A DNA stretch of 64,000 nucleotides from Pseudogracilibacillus sp037892545 (GCF_037892545.1 NZ_JBBKBG010000009.1:11514-75513), one strand, 5' to 3'. Shown: positions 1 to 9,227, counted from the stretch's first letter. Program-made: numbers and translations. Notes: a model not told the origin generated them from the letters alone.

Positions 1-45
1 ATCTAATGTAAAATTAGGTGCTTCTTTTCCTACTTCCACTGTCAT
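1..45 (-). CDS. Peroxiredoxin (Bcp-like AhpC/TSA family), N-terminal fragment
   Basis: Only the first 15 codons lie in the window. They read MTVEVGKEAPNFTLD, the typical opening of bacterioferritin-comigratory-protein-type thiol peroxidases, in which the (D/N)FTL segment precedes the first strand of the thioredoxin fold. A GGAGGT ribosome-binding site at 53-58 precedes the ATG at good spacing. The catalytic cysteine is outside the window. The family assignment rests on this short stretch alone, and other AhpC/TSA subfamilies remain possible. Confidence 0.6.
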   Translation of the reverse strand, partial: MTVEVGKEAPNFTLD

Positions 46-131
46 CCTAAATACCTCCATTTTATTTTACAAGTATTTCTTTCATCTTATCATATACTAG
101 AAAGGGATTTCATTTTAAAAAGATTTTATCA

Positions 132-1739
132 TTACGATGAACCATTAAAATATTGCCGAAAAATTTTTTCAGGCAATATAGGTGTTTCTATAAAAGCACT
201 CTGTTTATGAAGACGTTCTGTTAATTTATGTGCATCTTTTCCATATGGCCCAACATTTAACACTGGTGCTTGTAATTGTTTCATCGCTTCAAAAGGGATC
301 GAATATCCATTCCCCCAACGTGGACAATTAATGGCATATGTTTTCCAACCTTCATCATGTATATCATAATTCACATAACTTAAATCACAAATACCGTTAA
401 AATAATGAATGTGTGATACTTGTTTCTTAAAATCCTCTTGCATCGTTTCCTTGATAATGGTAACTAGTTTTTTTATCCCATTGTCATTTGAACTATTGAC
501 TGCTGGATAATATGGTGGTGCAAAAAAGAGAATGACAATCGGAGCTAATTCTTTACAGCTTGCCATTAATCGGTCGACCATCATCGTAACTGCCATTCGA
601 TCATCAAATATTTGTTCTTCCAATTGAATCAAATGACGTATCTTTCCTTCCCCATATTTTTTTATCGCATAAGCATATAACTGCTCATATGTCATCACAT
701 TGATGTTTCCAATCGGGGTTATATGTTGACGTTCACATAATTGATGATAGGATCGCTCACATTTTTCTATTGCTTGTTGAACAATCCGTTCAAATTTTGT
801 CATAACATCCTCAGCTGATTGCTTCATCACTTGCACATTAAAATATGCTGCAACATGGTGGGACGTTTGAGTAGAGTAATCTTTTTTCAAATCGACTACT
901 TGTAAACAGGTTGGCAATGGTGTTGTTTCTCCATAAACCGTTTCTTGAAATTGTTCATTAAATTCCATTGCACTCGTTATAAACGATGTCATATAATGCG
1001 CATTTATACCATTTAAAGGTTCACCTGCATGTGTTTCAATTCCGTAACTTAATGCAGTTGGCATTAATTTCCCGATTGACCCTGTATATATATAATAAGA
1101 TAAATCGTTTGGCTTTTGCTTAAAGGATGGTTCACTATTTAAAAATAGAATAAATGTTAATGATTGAGTCTCTTGTAATGTTGCTATATATTCCACAGCT
1201 GCCCTCATACCATCTGAATTCACCTCTTCATCTGGTACACTTAATAATAATATGTTGATTGGCCATTGCTCGATGGACGCTTTTTCTATTATCGAAAGAT
1301 GCAAGGCCAATCCCATTTTCATATCCATTGTGCCTCTTCCAAATAAATATGCTTCACTTTGAAGGTCAGCTCGTACTTCCGAAGATACATCATGTATGTT
1401 TTCAAATAATGCTTGCTCTAACGCATATGGGTCACATGCGATCCTTTCTAATGCCCCATATTCTCTCGTATGAACGGTATCAAAATGACTCATTAATACG
1501 ATCGTATTGGCTGTTTTTTCTGTACGATATAATGCACTAACTGCCTGTCTCCCTTTCTTTGCATCGATGAGTTGAATATGTGTCGGGTTATGGACAAAAT
1601 AAGGTACGTCCATTATTAACTCCTGCAAAAATTCTGGAAATTTCTTTTCTCCTTCCGTCCCTGTTCGACTCTCAAATTTCACTAATTGAATGAGTAACTG
1701 TTCCAATTGCTCTCGACTACTCCATTTCATTTGTTTCAC
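132..1739 (-). CDS. rocB: Arginine utilization protein RocB, M20-family peptidase
   Basis: Cytosolic M20/M28-type metallohydrolase homologous to RocB of the Bacillus arginine catabolic regulon, whose exact reaction is not established. Metal-site motifs are visible: SHFDTVHTREYG near residue 85, GRGTMDMKMG near 135, and SVPDEEVNSDG near 170 with the paired acidic residues. An upstream in-frame ATG at 1757 is possible, but the GGAGGG at about 1748-1753 lies inside that extension. I therefore prefer the GTG at 1739, giving about 535 residues, slightly shorter than B. subtilis RocB. It diverges from rocD across a 95-bp spacer, which supports a role in arginine/ornithine breakdown. Confidence 0.87.
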   Translation of the reverse strand: MKQMKWSSREQLEQLLIQLVKFESRTGTEGEKKFPEFLQELIMDVPYFVHNPTHIQLIDAKKGRQAVSALYRTEKTANTIVLMSHFDTVHTREYGALERIACDPYALEQALFENIHDVSSEVRADLQSEAYLFGRGTMDMKMGLALHLSIIEKASIEQWPINILLLSVPDEEVNSDGMRAAVEYIATLQETQSLTFILFLNSEPSFKQKPNDLSYYIYTGSIGKLMPTALSYGIETHAGEPLNGINAHYMTSFITSAMEFNEQFQETVYGETTPLPTCLQVVDLKKDYSTQTSHHVAAYFNVQVMKQSAEDVMTKFERIVQQAIEKCERSYHQLCERQHITPIGNINVMTYEQLYAYAIKKYGEGKIRHLIQLEEQIFDDRMAVTMMVDRLMASCKELAPIVILFFAPPYYPAVNSSNDNGIKKLVTIIKETMQEDFKKQVSHIHYFNGICDLSYVNYDIHDEGWKTYAINCPRWGNGYSIPFEAMKQLQAPVLNVGPYGKDAHKLTERLHKQSAFIETPILPEKIFRQYFNGSS

Positions 1740-1768
1740 GATAGGTTCCCTCCACATATAATGACTTA

Positions 1769-1784
1769 TGCTATAATTATACCA
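1769..1784. promoter_or_regulatory. Overlapping divergent extended -10 promoters of rocB and rocD
   Basis: The sequence TGCTATAATTATACCA is nearly palindromic. On the plus strand TGCTATAAT (1769-1777) is an extended -10 pointing to rocD. On the minus strand TGGTATAAT (1784-1776) is an extended -10 pointing to rocB. The two -10 elements share bases 1776-1777, so polymerases on the two promoters should compete. No convincing -35 is seen for either, as expected for extended -10 promoters. Promoter activity is inferred. Confidence 0.55.
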
Positions 1785-1834
1785 AACATCATTGTCGAAA
1801 CATTCCTAATTCAATGAAATGGAGGGATTTTTAT

Positions 1835-3028
1835 ATGAATAAGAGTGAAAGAGTGATCCAACAAACAGAAAAATACGGTGCAAATAACTATCATCCATTA
1901 CCTATTGTCATTCATAAAGCAGAAGGGGTGTGGGTAGAGGATTGTGAAGGAAATCATTATATGGATTTATTAAGTGCCTATTCTTCTGTCAATCAAGGAC
2001 ATCGTCATCCGAAAATTATCGCTGCTTTAAAAGAGCAAGCAGAACTTGTCACCCTTACATCTCGCGCATTTCATCATGATTTATTAGGTCCATGGTACGA
2101 AAAGATATGTACCTTAACGAATAAAGAGATGGCACTTCCGATGAATACTGGTGCTGAAGCTGTGGAAACAGCAATTAAAACAGCTAGAAGATGGGCATAT
2201 GATGTAAAAGGAGTGCCAGAAAATAAAGCAAAAATTATTGCATGTGTAAATAATTTTCACGGTCGTACGATGGCAGCCATATCTTTATCATCGGAAGAAA
2301 GTAATCAAAGAGGATTTGGCCCATTATTAGAGGGATGTGTAACAGTTCCTTTCGGTCATATAGATGCACTACGTGAGGCAATAAATGAACATACTGCAGC
2401 CTTTTTAATCGAACCGATTCAAGGTGAAGCAGGGGTGAACATTCCTCCAACAGGATTTTTAAAAGAAGCATATGAATTATGTAAGGAACAAAATGTTTTA
2501 TTTATTGCCGATGAAATTCAATCAGGTCTAGGAAGAAGTGGAAAATTATTCGCATCTGATTGGGATGAAGTGGAACCTGATATATACATTTTAGGAAAAG
2601 CATTAGGTGGTGGAGTTTTCCCTATATCTTGTATAACGGCAAACAAAGATATTCTCGGCGTGTTTGAACCTGGTTCACATGGCTCCACTTTTGGTGGAAA
2701 TCCATTAGCCTGTGCCGTTTCTATAGCTGCATTAGATGTAATAATCGATGAAAAATTACCCGAGCGGTCCAATGAACTAGGTACGTATATGATGAAGGAA
2801 TTAAAGAAGATCCACAACCCGATGATAAAAGAAGTCCGTGGCAGAGGTTTATTTATTGGCATGGAATTAACGGAACTTGCCAGACCATATTGTGAAAAAT
2901 TGAAAGAAGAAGGGTTGCTTTGCAAAGAAACACATGATAATGTCATTCGCTTTGCTCCACCACTCATCATTAAAAAAGAGGATTTAGATTGGGCCATTGA
3001 AAGAATTAAAAAGGTACTATCCATATAA
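1835..3028 (+). CDS. rocD: Ornithine aminotransferase RocD
   Basis: PLP-dependent class III aminotransferase converting ornithine plus 2-oxoglutarate to glutamate semialdehyde plus glutamate. Family motifs: NTGAEAVETAIKTARRWAY near residue 105, NNFHGRT near 140, FIADEIQSGLGRSGK near 225 with the PLP-binding Asp, and the Schiff-base lysine in ILGKALGGG near 255. The start at 1835 is chosen because GGAGGG at 1821-1826 has ideal spacing; an in-frame ATG at 1814 lies upstream of it. At 397 residues the length is normal for RocD. A strong inverted repeat terminates it, facing the convergent ygaD. Confidence 0.95.
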   Translation: MNKSERVIQQTEKYGANNYHPLPIVIHKAEGVWVEDCEGNHYMDLLSAYSSVNQGHRHPKIIAALKEQAELVTLTSRAFHHDLLGPWYEKICTLTNKEMALPMNTGAEAVETAIKTARRWAYDVKGVPENKAKIIACVNNFHGRTMAAISLSSEESNQRGFGPLLEGCVTVPFGHIDALREAINEHTAAFLIEPIQGEAGVNIPPTGFLKEAYELCKEQNVLFIADEIQSGLGRSGKLFASDWDEVEPDIYILGKALGGGVFPISCITANKDILGVFEPGSHGSTFGGNPLACAVSIAALDVIIDEKLPERSNELGTYMMKELKKIHNPMIKEVRGRGLFIGMELTELARPYCEKLKEEGLLCKETHDNVIRFAPPLIIKKEDLDWAIERIKKVLSI

Positions 3029-3037
3029 AAAATAAAA

Positions 3038-3118
3038 GAACAAACATTTTATTTACTAGGGAAACACGAAGTAATGGATCCTTTCTCCCCTCTTCGTGTC
3101 TCCCTATGTTGTTTGTTC
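3038..3118. terminator. Bidirectional terminator between rocD and ygaD
   Basis: Long interrupted dyad. GAACAAAC (3038-3045) pairs with GTTTGTTC (3111-3118), and inside it CACGAAG (3065-3071) pairs with CTTCGTG (3092-3098), extended by TAGGGA/TCCCTA. It lies between two convergent genes. Confidence 0.7.
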
Positions 3119-3135
3119 CAATTTTCCTTGCATTA

Positions 3136-4902
3136 TTATTCGTTCACAACAGTAGCCTCATTATGAAAATCTTGCACTTGATACAAGTCATAATAACTTC
3201 CACGCTTCCGTAATAATTCCTCGTGTGATCCAACTTCGGTAATTTTTCCATGTTCAATGACGACAATACGATCCGCATGTGTAATCGTCGCTAAACGGTG
3301 CGCAACAACAAATGTCGTTCTTTCTTCTGACAACTTACTTAATGCTTCTTGTATCATATGTTCACTTTCTAAATCAAGTGCGGATGTTGCTTCATCAAAA
3401 ATTAAAATGGGCGGATTTTTTAAAAATACCCGAGCGATCGCAACTCTTTGCTGTTGCCCACCAGATAATTTTACTCCTCGTTCACCGACTAATGTGTCAT
3501 ATTGATTAGGTAGTGACATAATAAAATCATGTGCATTAGCCTTTTTTGCCGCTTCGATTACTTCTTCATCTGTCGCTTCAGGATTCCCCATTCGAATATT
3601 CATCGCAATGGATTCACTGAATAAAATATTGTCTTGTAACACCATACCAATATTATTTCTTAATGAACGTTGGGTCACATTCCTTACATCATGCCCGTCA
3701 ACAGTTATCGAACCTTTTGTTACATCATAAAAACGTGGAATTAAGCTAATAAGTGTGGACTTTCCACCACCACTCATTCCAACAAGCGCAATCGTTTCCC
3801 CTTTTTTCACATGTAAGTTAATGTCGCTTAATACGTCTCCATCTTTTGCATCATAAGAAAAATGTACATCTTTCAACTGAATATTCCCTTCCACACGTCC
3901 CAGTTGTACAGCATCTTTTTTATCATCAATGTCATACGTTTCATTCATGAATTCAAATACACGATCAATCGAAGCGATAGATTGTGTCAGTACAGTAGAA
4001 GAATTAATTAAACGACGTAAAGGACTGTACACTCTTTCCATATATCCAGTAAAAGCAACCATCGTCCCAATCGTTAAATTACCATGAATCACTTGATATC
4101 CTGCAAAAGTGATCACGAGTAATGGTGCTAAGTCTGTAATCGTGTTCGTCACAGCAAATGTTTTTGCGTTCCAATCCGTATGTTCTATTGCTTTATCTAA
4201 AAAATGTTTGTTTCTTTTTGCAAATTGTTCCTGTTCATACTCTTCTAAGGCAAAACTTCTCGTCACCGATATACCTTGTACACGTTCATGCAAATGACCT
4301 TGTACTTCTGCTAAAGCTTGGGAACGTTGGCGTGTTAAATCACGTAATTTTGCATAAAAATATTTTACCGAAAAACCGTATAGTGGGAATAAAATAATAG
4401 AAACAATGGTTAATTTTACATCCATCGTTAACATGATTACAACTGCAATAACGATGGTCACTAAATCTAACCAAACGTTCATCAATCCTGTGACGACAAA
4501 GTTTTTCGTTTGTTCGACATCATGAATGACACGAGAAATAATTTCTCCTGTTTTACTATTTGAATAATATTTCAAGCTCAAGCGTTGAATATGATCAAAT
4601 GCCTTGTCCCGTATATCAAATAAAATTTTGCTACTTACTAATTGCGCTAAATATTGACGTAAATATTCGATTGGTGGACGTAATATTAGGAATACGCCAA
4701 ACGAAATTCCCATCAACCATAATAATTTGGTTGTTTTTGCTGCTTCTGTCATATCCCCTTGGATAATATCATCAATGACAAATTTTAAAATAAGAGGAAT
4801 AAATAATGGAATCGCAAACTTAAATATTCCAATAACAATAGTCCATATAATTTGACCCATATATGGTTTTACAAACTTCATATACTGCTTAATACTACTC
4901 AT
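3136..4902 (-). CDS. ygaD: ABC transporter, fused permease/ATPase (YgaD-like)
   Basis: Half-transporter of the exporter class, about 588 residues. The N-terminal half carries six membrane segments. The C-terminal nucleotide-binding domain has Walker A GMSGGGKST near residue 380, signature LSGGQQQRVAIAR near 480, Walker B ILIFDEATSALD near 503, and the H-loop VVAHRLATI. ATG at 4902 (MSSIKQYMKFVKP) is preferred over upstream ATGs at 4944 and 4911 because it matches the YgaD N terminus; it overlaps the 3' end of ygaC by 8 nt, implying translational coupling. The ygaC-ygaD pairing is the same as in B. subtilis. The substrate is unknown. Confidence 0.88.
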   Translation of the reverse strand: MSSIKQYMKFVKPYMGQIIWTIVIGIFKFAIPLFIPLILKFVIDDIIQGDMTEAAKTTKLLWLMGISFGVFLILRPPIEYLRQYLAQLVSSKILFDIRDKAFDHIQRLSLKYYSNSKTGEIISRVIHDVEQTKNFVVTGLMNVWLDLVTIVIAVVIMLTMDVKLTIVSIILFPLYGFSVKYFYAKLRDLTRQRSQALAEVQGHLHERVQGISVTRSFALEEYEQEQFAKRNKHFLDKAIEHTDWNAKTFAVTNTITDLAPLLVITFAGYQVIHGNLTIGTMVAFTGYMERVYSPLRRLINSSTVLTQSIASIDRVFEFMNETYDIDDKKDAVQLGRVEGNIQLKDVHFSYDAKDGDVLSDINLHVKKGETIALVGMSGGGKSTLISLIPRFYDVTKGSITVDGHDVRNVTQRSLRNNIGMVLQDNILFSESIAMNIRMGNPEATDEEVIEAAKKANAHDFIMSLPNQYDTLVGERGVKLSGGQQQRVAIARVFLKNPPILIFDEATSALDLESEHMIQEALSKLSEERTTFVVAHRLATITHADRIVVIEHGKITEVGSHEELLRKRGSYYDLYQVQDFHNEATVVNE

Positions 4903-5422
4903 GCTCTCCATCTTCCTTTTCGATAACTTGTAACCATTTTTCAATAAATGATGGATGAAATGGACCTTTTCGCATTTCTATCCACTCGATTAATATTTCC
5001 TTATGCTCCATTACTTTTTGAACGACTGCTTCCTCATAATGGTATTGTTGTTGATGAAGCAAAAAATCTTCTTCATCCATTATGTTATAAGCATATGATT
5101 CATCCACGATGATGTCGAGATCATAATCGATATACGTTATTTTTTTGTTGGCATACATAAATGGTGAGGCCATATTACAATAATAATAATAGCTTTCACC
5201 AAACAATAAAATAATATTGAACCAATAACGATCATCAAAGTAAAAAATGGCTGGTTCTTTCGTTCGCCATCGTTTTTTGTTTCGTTCTACTACCATCGTG
5301 CGATTATTCTTTCCAATTACGATATTTGTATCGGTATATAAAATTTCATTCGTTTCCCAACGACGATGAAGGGACTTATCATGTTTCAAACTCTCGATTG
5401 AGATAGTCGAACCTTTATTCAT
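4895..5422 (-). CDS. ygaC: DUF402 nucleoside tri-/diphosphate phosphatase (YgaC family)
   Basis: 175-residue cytosolic DUF402 protein. The Staphylococcus homologue is a nucleoside tri- and diphosphatase. Features include RRWETNEILY near residue 21, YFDDRYWFNII near 80, the tyrosine-rich SYYYYCNMASP near 97 and the acidic IDYDLDIIVD near 117, which together form the conserved metal/phosphate site of the family. AAGGGTG precedes the ATG. It overlaps ygaD by 8 nt. The biochemical role is by homology only. Confidence 0.85.
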   Translation of the reverse strand: MNKGSTISIESLKHDKSLHRRWETNEILYTDTNIVIGKNNRTMVVERNKKRWRTKEPAIFYFDDRYWFNIILLFGESYYYYCNMASPFMYANKKITYIDYDLDIIVDESYAYNIMDEEDFLLHQQQYHYEEAVVQKVMEHKEILIEWIEMRKGPFHPSFIEKWLQVIEKEDGEHE

Positions 5423-5520
5423 GTAACATACACCCTTTCTATTGGATGTATTACCAAGTATACCATGTTGTATGTTTTAAGAAAGTTTGCTGTTTGTAAA
5501 TGGGGTATGTATAAAAGGAA

Positions 5521-5566
5521 AAAAGTACAATGAGAGGTCCATTTTGAACCTTCTCATTGTACTTTT
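5521..5566 (-). terminator. Rho-independent terminator of sspE
   Basis: Perfect 15-bp stem AAAAGTACAATGAGA / TCTCATTGTACTTTT with a 16-nt loop. Its T-rich tail on the minus strand follows the sspE stop codon at 5605. Confidence 0.8.
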
Positions 5567-5604
5567 ATGTTTATGGGGCGTGTTCACTTGCAGTTTGCTT
5601 TTAT

Positions 5605-5769
5605 TTACTGTTTGTTTTGTTGCGATTTTTGATTTTGCTTTTTCACTTCCTCCGCAGTTGTTTCTTCTGCGAATTCCGTACCGTACTGTCCAGGTTGTGC
5701 TTGGGCTGAACGTTCATTTTGTTTTCTTACTTTTTGCACGTTCGTCCCTGCTTTTGACTTTTTCGGCAT
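5605..5769 (-). CDS. sspE: Gamma-type small acid-soluble spore protein SspE, short single-repeat form
   Basis: 54-residue glutamine-rich spore-core protein that serves as an amino-acid store during germination. It contains the family signature NVQKVRKQNERSAQ followed by GQYGTEFAEET and a second KKQNQKSQQNKQ. B. subtilis SspE carries the (Q)GQ(F/Y)GTEFA block twice; here it occurs once, so this is a short version. ATG at 5769 (MPKKSK) is chosen because a perfect GGAGGTGA precedes it; an in-frame start at 5832 would run into the neighbouring mutY end. Position between mutY and ygaC matches B. subtilis. Expected to be forespore-expressed under sigma G. Confidence 0.92.
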   Translation of the reverse strand: MPKKSKAGTNVQKVRKQNERSAQAQPGQYGTEFAEETTAEEVKKQNQKSQQNKQ

Positions 5770-5828
5770 CGCTATCACCTCCGCAGTACTTACGTTTCCC
5801 AATTCACCAAAAAATATCCGAATTTTCA

Positions 5829-6893
5829 TCAAATATATTGCTTAATTTTTAAATGGGAAACAGAAATTGGATAACTATCTAATGCTTCTTTTTTTACAAA
5901 TTGGAATGTCGAAGGTTCTAAAAATGTATGAACTGTCATATCATAAACGAATAAATCCCATTTTATATGACTAAAAATATGTGTTATATTTTCTAACTGT
6001 CGGTTTATTGTCACCTTCATTTTTAAATTTTTTTCGACCATATTTTCAATCGAATCGATGGTAAGTAGTTCTTTTTCTATCATAGGAAATTGCCACATAT
6101 TTGCTAGTAACCCTTCATTTGGCCGTTGTTCAATCGCAATATTTCCTGCTTGATCACGAATAATAAACGTATAATAGGCAATTTGCTTCTGTTTTTTCTT
6201 TTTTAATTTAATTGGTAAATCAGTTTGTATGCCTAGTTCAAATGCTCGACAGTTTTCACGTACAGGACAATGCAAACAGCTCGGAGATGTCGGTGTACAA
6301 ATAAGGGCACCTAATTCCATTAAACCTTGATTAAAATACGATGGATTTTCTTGTGAAATGATTTCTCGTACAATTGCTTCAAATTTTTTTCTCGTCCGTG
6401 GCTCACTAATATTATCCTTTATCGCAAGGACTCTAGATAGAACACGCATGACATTTCCATCTACTGCTGGTTCTGGGTCACCATATGCAATAGATGAAAT
6501 TGCCCCTTTTGTATACGGACCAATCCCTTTCAATTTTCCGAGTCCTTCTGGTGTTTGTGGCATGATACCGTCATGTTCATTTACTACTTCTTTTGCTGCA
6601 GTATGAAGGTTTCTTGCACGTGAATAATACCCGAGTCCTTCCCACATTTTTAATACCGATTGTTCGTCTGCTTTCGCCAAATGAAAGATGGTTGGATATG
6701 TATCAATAAACCGGTTATAATAATCTATTACCGTATCGACCTTTGTTTGTTGCAACATAATTTCTGAAATCCAAATTTTATACGGATCTCTCGTTTCACG
6801 CCAAGGCAAATCCCGTTTGTTTTCATCAAACCATTTAATCAAGCGCTTTTGAAAAGAATTTTTGTCAAAATTATGTAATGTTTTTTCCGTCAA
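5829..6893 (-). CDS. mutY: A/G-specific adenine DNA glycosylase MutY
   Basis: Base-excision repair enzyme removing adenine opposite 8-oxoguanine. 354 residues. Motifs: WISEIMLQQT near residue 40 with the catalytic Glu; EGLGYYSRARNL; helix-hairpin-helix LKGIGPYTKGAI near 110-121; catalytic Asp in VDGNVMR near 143; and the 4Fe-4S loop CTPTSPSCLHCPVRENC near 190-206. The C-terminal third is the Nudix-like 8-oxoG recognition domain. The order mutY, sspE, ygaC, ygaD is that of B. subtilis. It diverges from yfhP across 70 bp. Confidence 0.95.
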   Translation of the reverse strand: MTEKTLHNFDKNSFQKRLIKWFDENKRDLPWRETRDPYKIWISEIMLQQTKVDTVIDYYNRFIDTYPTIFHLAKADEQSVLKMWEGLGYYSRARNLHTAAKEVVNEHDGIMPQTPEGLGKLKGIGPYTKGAISSIAYGDPEPAVDGNVMRVLSRVLAIKDNISEPRTRKKFEAIVREIISQENPSYFNQGLMELGALICTPTSPSCLHCPVRENCRAFELGIQTDLPIKLKKKKQKQIAYYTFIIRDQAGNIAIEQRPNEGLLANMWQFPMIEKELLTIDSIENMVEKNLKMKVTINRQLENITHIFSHIKWDLFVYDMTVHTFLEPSTFQFVKKEALDSYPISVSHLKIKQYI

Positions 6894-6963
6894 AATCTCA
6901 CATCCTTATGGTACAATTATAATATGAATAAACATACTAATTTAAAGGAGGGTTTCCACGATT

Positions 6964-7950
6964 ATGGATACTGGAACCCACGTTGTTATGGGAATTGCAC
7001 TCGGTGGATTAGCAACAATCGATCCTATCGTTGCGAATGACCCTACACTTTTTAACGCTGTATTAGTCGGTACTGTTGTCGGTTCTCAAGCACCTGACTT
7101 TGATACCATCTTAAAACTTAGAAATAATGCTGTATATATACGAAATCACCGAGGGATTACCCATTCCATTCCAGCGGTGATTTTTTGGGGAATTTTAATC
7201 TCCTCGATCATTTATATTTTTGTACCAGAAGTTAGTTTTTTACATTTATGGTTATGGACGTTTTTTGCTGTGATCATTCATGTATTTGTCGATATATTCA
7301 ATGCATATGGAACCCAAGCATTGCGACCATTCAGAAGAAAATGGATTGCCCTTGGGTTCATCAATACGTTTGATTCGTATATTTTCTTTCTACATGTTGC
7401 TGGAATCATTGCATGGGCATTAGGGGCAAATCCAGCACAAACATTTATTGTCGTTTACATTGTCATCGCATTATATTATGTAAAAAGATATTTGGATAAA
7501 CGTAATATTGTACGAAAAATTCATGAATATTTCCCAGATACAGAATATATTGCTACTTCGCCAACGATGAAACAAAATGATTGGCGCGTGGCAATTACGA
7601 CAAAAAATCGTTTTTATGTCGGAACCGTAAATAATGGCCATATTCAATTAATTGATGAATTTGAACGTGTCCCACTTCCGGATACAAAAATGATTAATAT
7701 CGCCATAGCAGATAAAAATATTTCTGCTTTCCTTTCCTTCTCACCTGTATACCGTTGGGAAATCGTTGAAAATGACCGTTTCACAGAGGTCCGCTTCATC
7801 GATTTACGATATCGTGCAAAAGGATATTATCCATTTGTTGCAGTTGCACAAATAGATAAGGATGATCAAATTACAAACTCTTATACTGGTTGGATTTTCT
7901 CCGAACAAAAACTACAACGTAAATTATTATTTGGAGATAATGTAACATAA
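6964..7950 (+). CDS. yfhP: Membrane-bound metal-dependent hydrolase (YfhP, DUF457)
   Basis: 328-residue integral membrane protein of the YdjM/YfhP family. N-terminal motifs include MDTGTHVVMG, GSQAPDFDT near residue 43 and NHRGITHS near 62, which carry the conserved His/Asp metal ligands. Four to five membrane segments lie between about 70 and 180, followed by a soluble C-terminal domain of about 140 residues. AAAGGAGGG is present upstream. B. subtilis has yfhP next to mutY. The physiological substrate is unknown. Confidence 0.88.
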   Translation: MDTGTHVVMGIALGGLATIDPIVANDPTLFNAVLVGTVVGSQAPDFDTILKLRNNAVYIRNHRGITHSIPAVIFWGILISSIIYIFVPEVSFLHLWLWTFFAVIIHVFVDIFNAYGTQALRPFRRKWIALGFINTFDSYIFFLHVAGIIAWALGANPAQTFIVVYIVIALYYVKRYLDKRNIVRKIHEYFPDTEYIATSPTMKQNDWRVAITTKNRFYVGTVNNGHIQLIDEFERVPLPDTKMINIAIADKNISAFLSFSPVYRWEIVENDRFTEVRFIDLRYRAKGYYPFVAVAQIDKDDQITNSYTGWIFSEQKLQRKLLFGDNVT

Positions 7951-7954
7951 AACA

Positions 7955-7984
7955 AGCTGAGACAAGTTGTCTCAGCTCTTTTAT
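7955..7984. terminator. Terminator between convergent yfhP and yfhH
   Basis: Hairpin AGCTGAGACAA / TTGTCTCAGCT at 7955-7977 followed by a T-run on the plus strand. It serves yfhP and probably also yfhH from the other side. Confidence 0.8.
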
Positions 7985-8316
7985 TGTTTTACGACATCTC
8001 CTAATAATGAAATTGGCAATGCTTCTTCGAGCTCATGTATTTCCCCTAATAAATTGATACGATGTCCCCATGCCATAATGCCATTTATAAAATTAATTTT
8101 AAATTTATATCCAGGATCTCCTACTAATTGATGGGTATCCCCAGCATGAAATGAATCTGGATCTAACGTGTAAGATGTAACAATTTGAATTTTACGCTCT
8201 AAAATGGCTACCTTATTTACTTCTCCTAGCTGTTCTGCCTTTTGTCTTTCCTCCACTAGTTGTCCTAATTCTGTTCTTAATTGTTCCACTGTATAATCAC
8301 TATAACGAATACTCAT
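7981..8316 (-). CDS. yfhH: YfhH family protein (DUF1811)
   Basis: 111-residue cytosolic protein with an N-terminal helical segment (RYSDYTVEQLRTEL) and a C-terminal SH3-like part ending EEALPISLLGD, which is strongly conserved in YfhH. ATG at 8316 is preceded by GAGGAG at good spacing; an upstream in-frame start at 8349 has none. It follows recX closely, as in B. subtilis, so the two are probably co-transcribed. Function unknown. Confidence 0.85.
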   Translation of the reverse strand: MSIRYSDYTVEQLRTELGQLVEERQKAEQLGEVNKVAILERKIQIVTSYTLDPDSFHAGDTHQLVGDPGYKFKINFINGIMAWGHRINLLGEIHELEEALPISLLGDVVKQ

Positions 8317-8339
8317 TTTTTCATCTCCTCTATTGTATC

Positions 8340-9155
8340 TTACATACAATCACATTTATTTTCTACAAATTTATGGATTCGTTCCATCGGGAAACCTTTT
8401 TGGTAAAGGGATGCCTTAAGACGTTCTTTCAATTCATAACCTTCATATTTTTTCTCTAGTTTTCGGTACAATTTTTCTCCTTGTTTTGCCAACTTTTCAT
8501 TTTCTATTTCATCGTCCATTTCAACAGGAATTTCGGCTATCGCATCGACAATGACATCATTCGAAAAACCTTTTCGCAATAATGTTAGTGTAATTTGTTC
8601 TTTTCTTTTTTTGTATGGATGTTTACTCTTTTTGCGAAATTCTTTTTCCGCAAATTTATACACTTTCTTAAATTGTATTTCTCGTGTATATTGTTGTAGC
8701 ACTTTTTCAATAATCGAAGGACTAACACCTTTTTCCATTAACTCTTTTTTAATGACGTTCGGGCCTTTTGATGTTAATAAAATACGGTCTTTCACAAAAG
8801 CATTGGCAAACATTTCATCGTCTAATAGTTTCTCATGTATTAACCGCTCCATCGTCCTATCAATCATGACAGGATCGACTTCCTTTTTTTGTAAATAATG
8901 ATATAATTCTTTACAAGAACGCATGCGATAACTTATATAATTCACCCCTAATAAATAGGCTTGTTGCCTCGTTTCCGTTTGTTGAATACGACTTATATCT
9001 TCTTCTGTTAATAGTTGGCCTTTATGTAAATGTTCTTTTATTAACGTATCTTCATCTACACTAAATGCATAAGCTTCATTTATAAATATATTATAGCGAT
9101 TCGTCGATTTTTTTTGAGTAGTTATCTTCGTTATTTTGCTCAATGATTGACTCAC
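8340..9155 (-). CDS. recX: Recombination regulator RecX
   Basis: 271-residue all-helical RecA modulator. The three-helix repeats typical of RecX are visible: LGVNYISYRMRSCKELYHYL near residues 70-90, RLIHEKLLDDEMFANAFVKD near 103-122, and further copies to the C terminus (SLYQKGFPMERIHKF). The N-terminal extension KITKITTQKKSTNRYNIF is normal for Bacillales RecX. Downstream yfhH and divergent yfhF reproduce the B. subtilis order. Confidence 0.92.
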   Translation of the reverse strand: MSQSLSKITKITTQKKSTNRYNIFINEAYAFSVDEDTLIKEHLHKGQLLTEEDISRIQQTETRQQAYLLGVNYISYRMRSCKELYHYLQKKEVDPVMIDRTMERLIHEKLLDDEMFANAFVKDRILLTSKGPNVIKKELMEKGVSPSIIEKVLQQYTREIQFKKVYKFAEKEFRKKSKHPYKKRKEQITLTLLRKGFSNDVIVDAIAEIPVEMDDEIENEKLAKQGEKLYRKLEKKYEGYELKERLKASLYQKGFPMERIHKFVENKCDCM

Positions 9156-9227
9156 CTCTCTCTTTATTCTAACATGTATAGAGGATAATGTTCGATCATT
9201 TAATATTTTAGAAAGTAGGTTAAAAAA

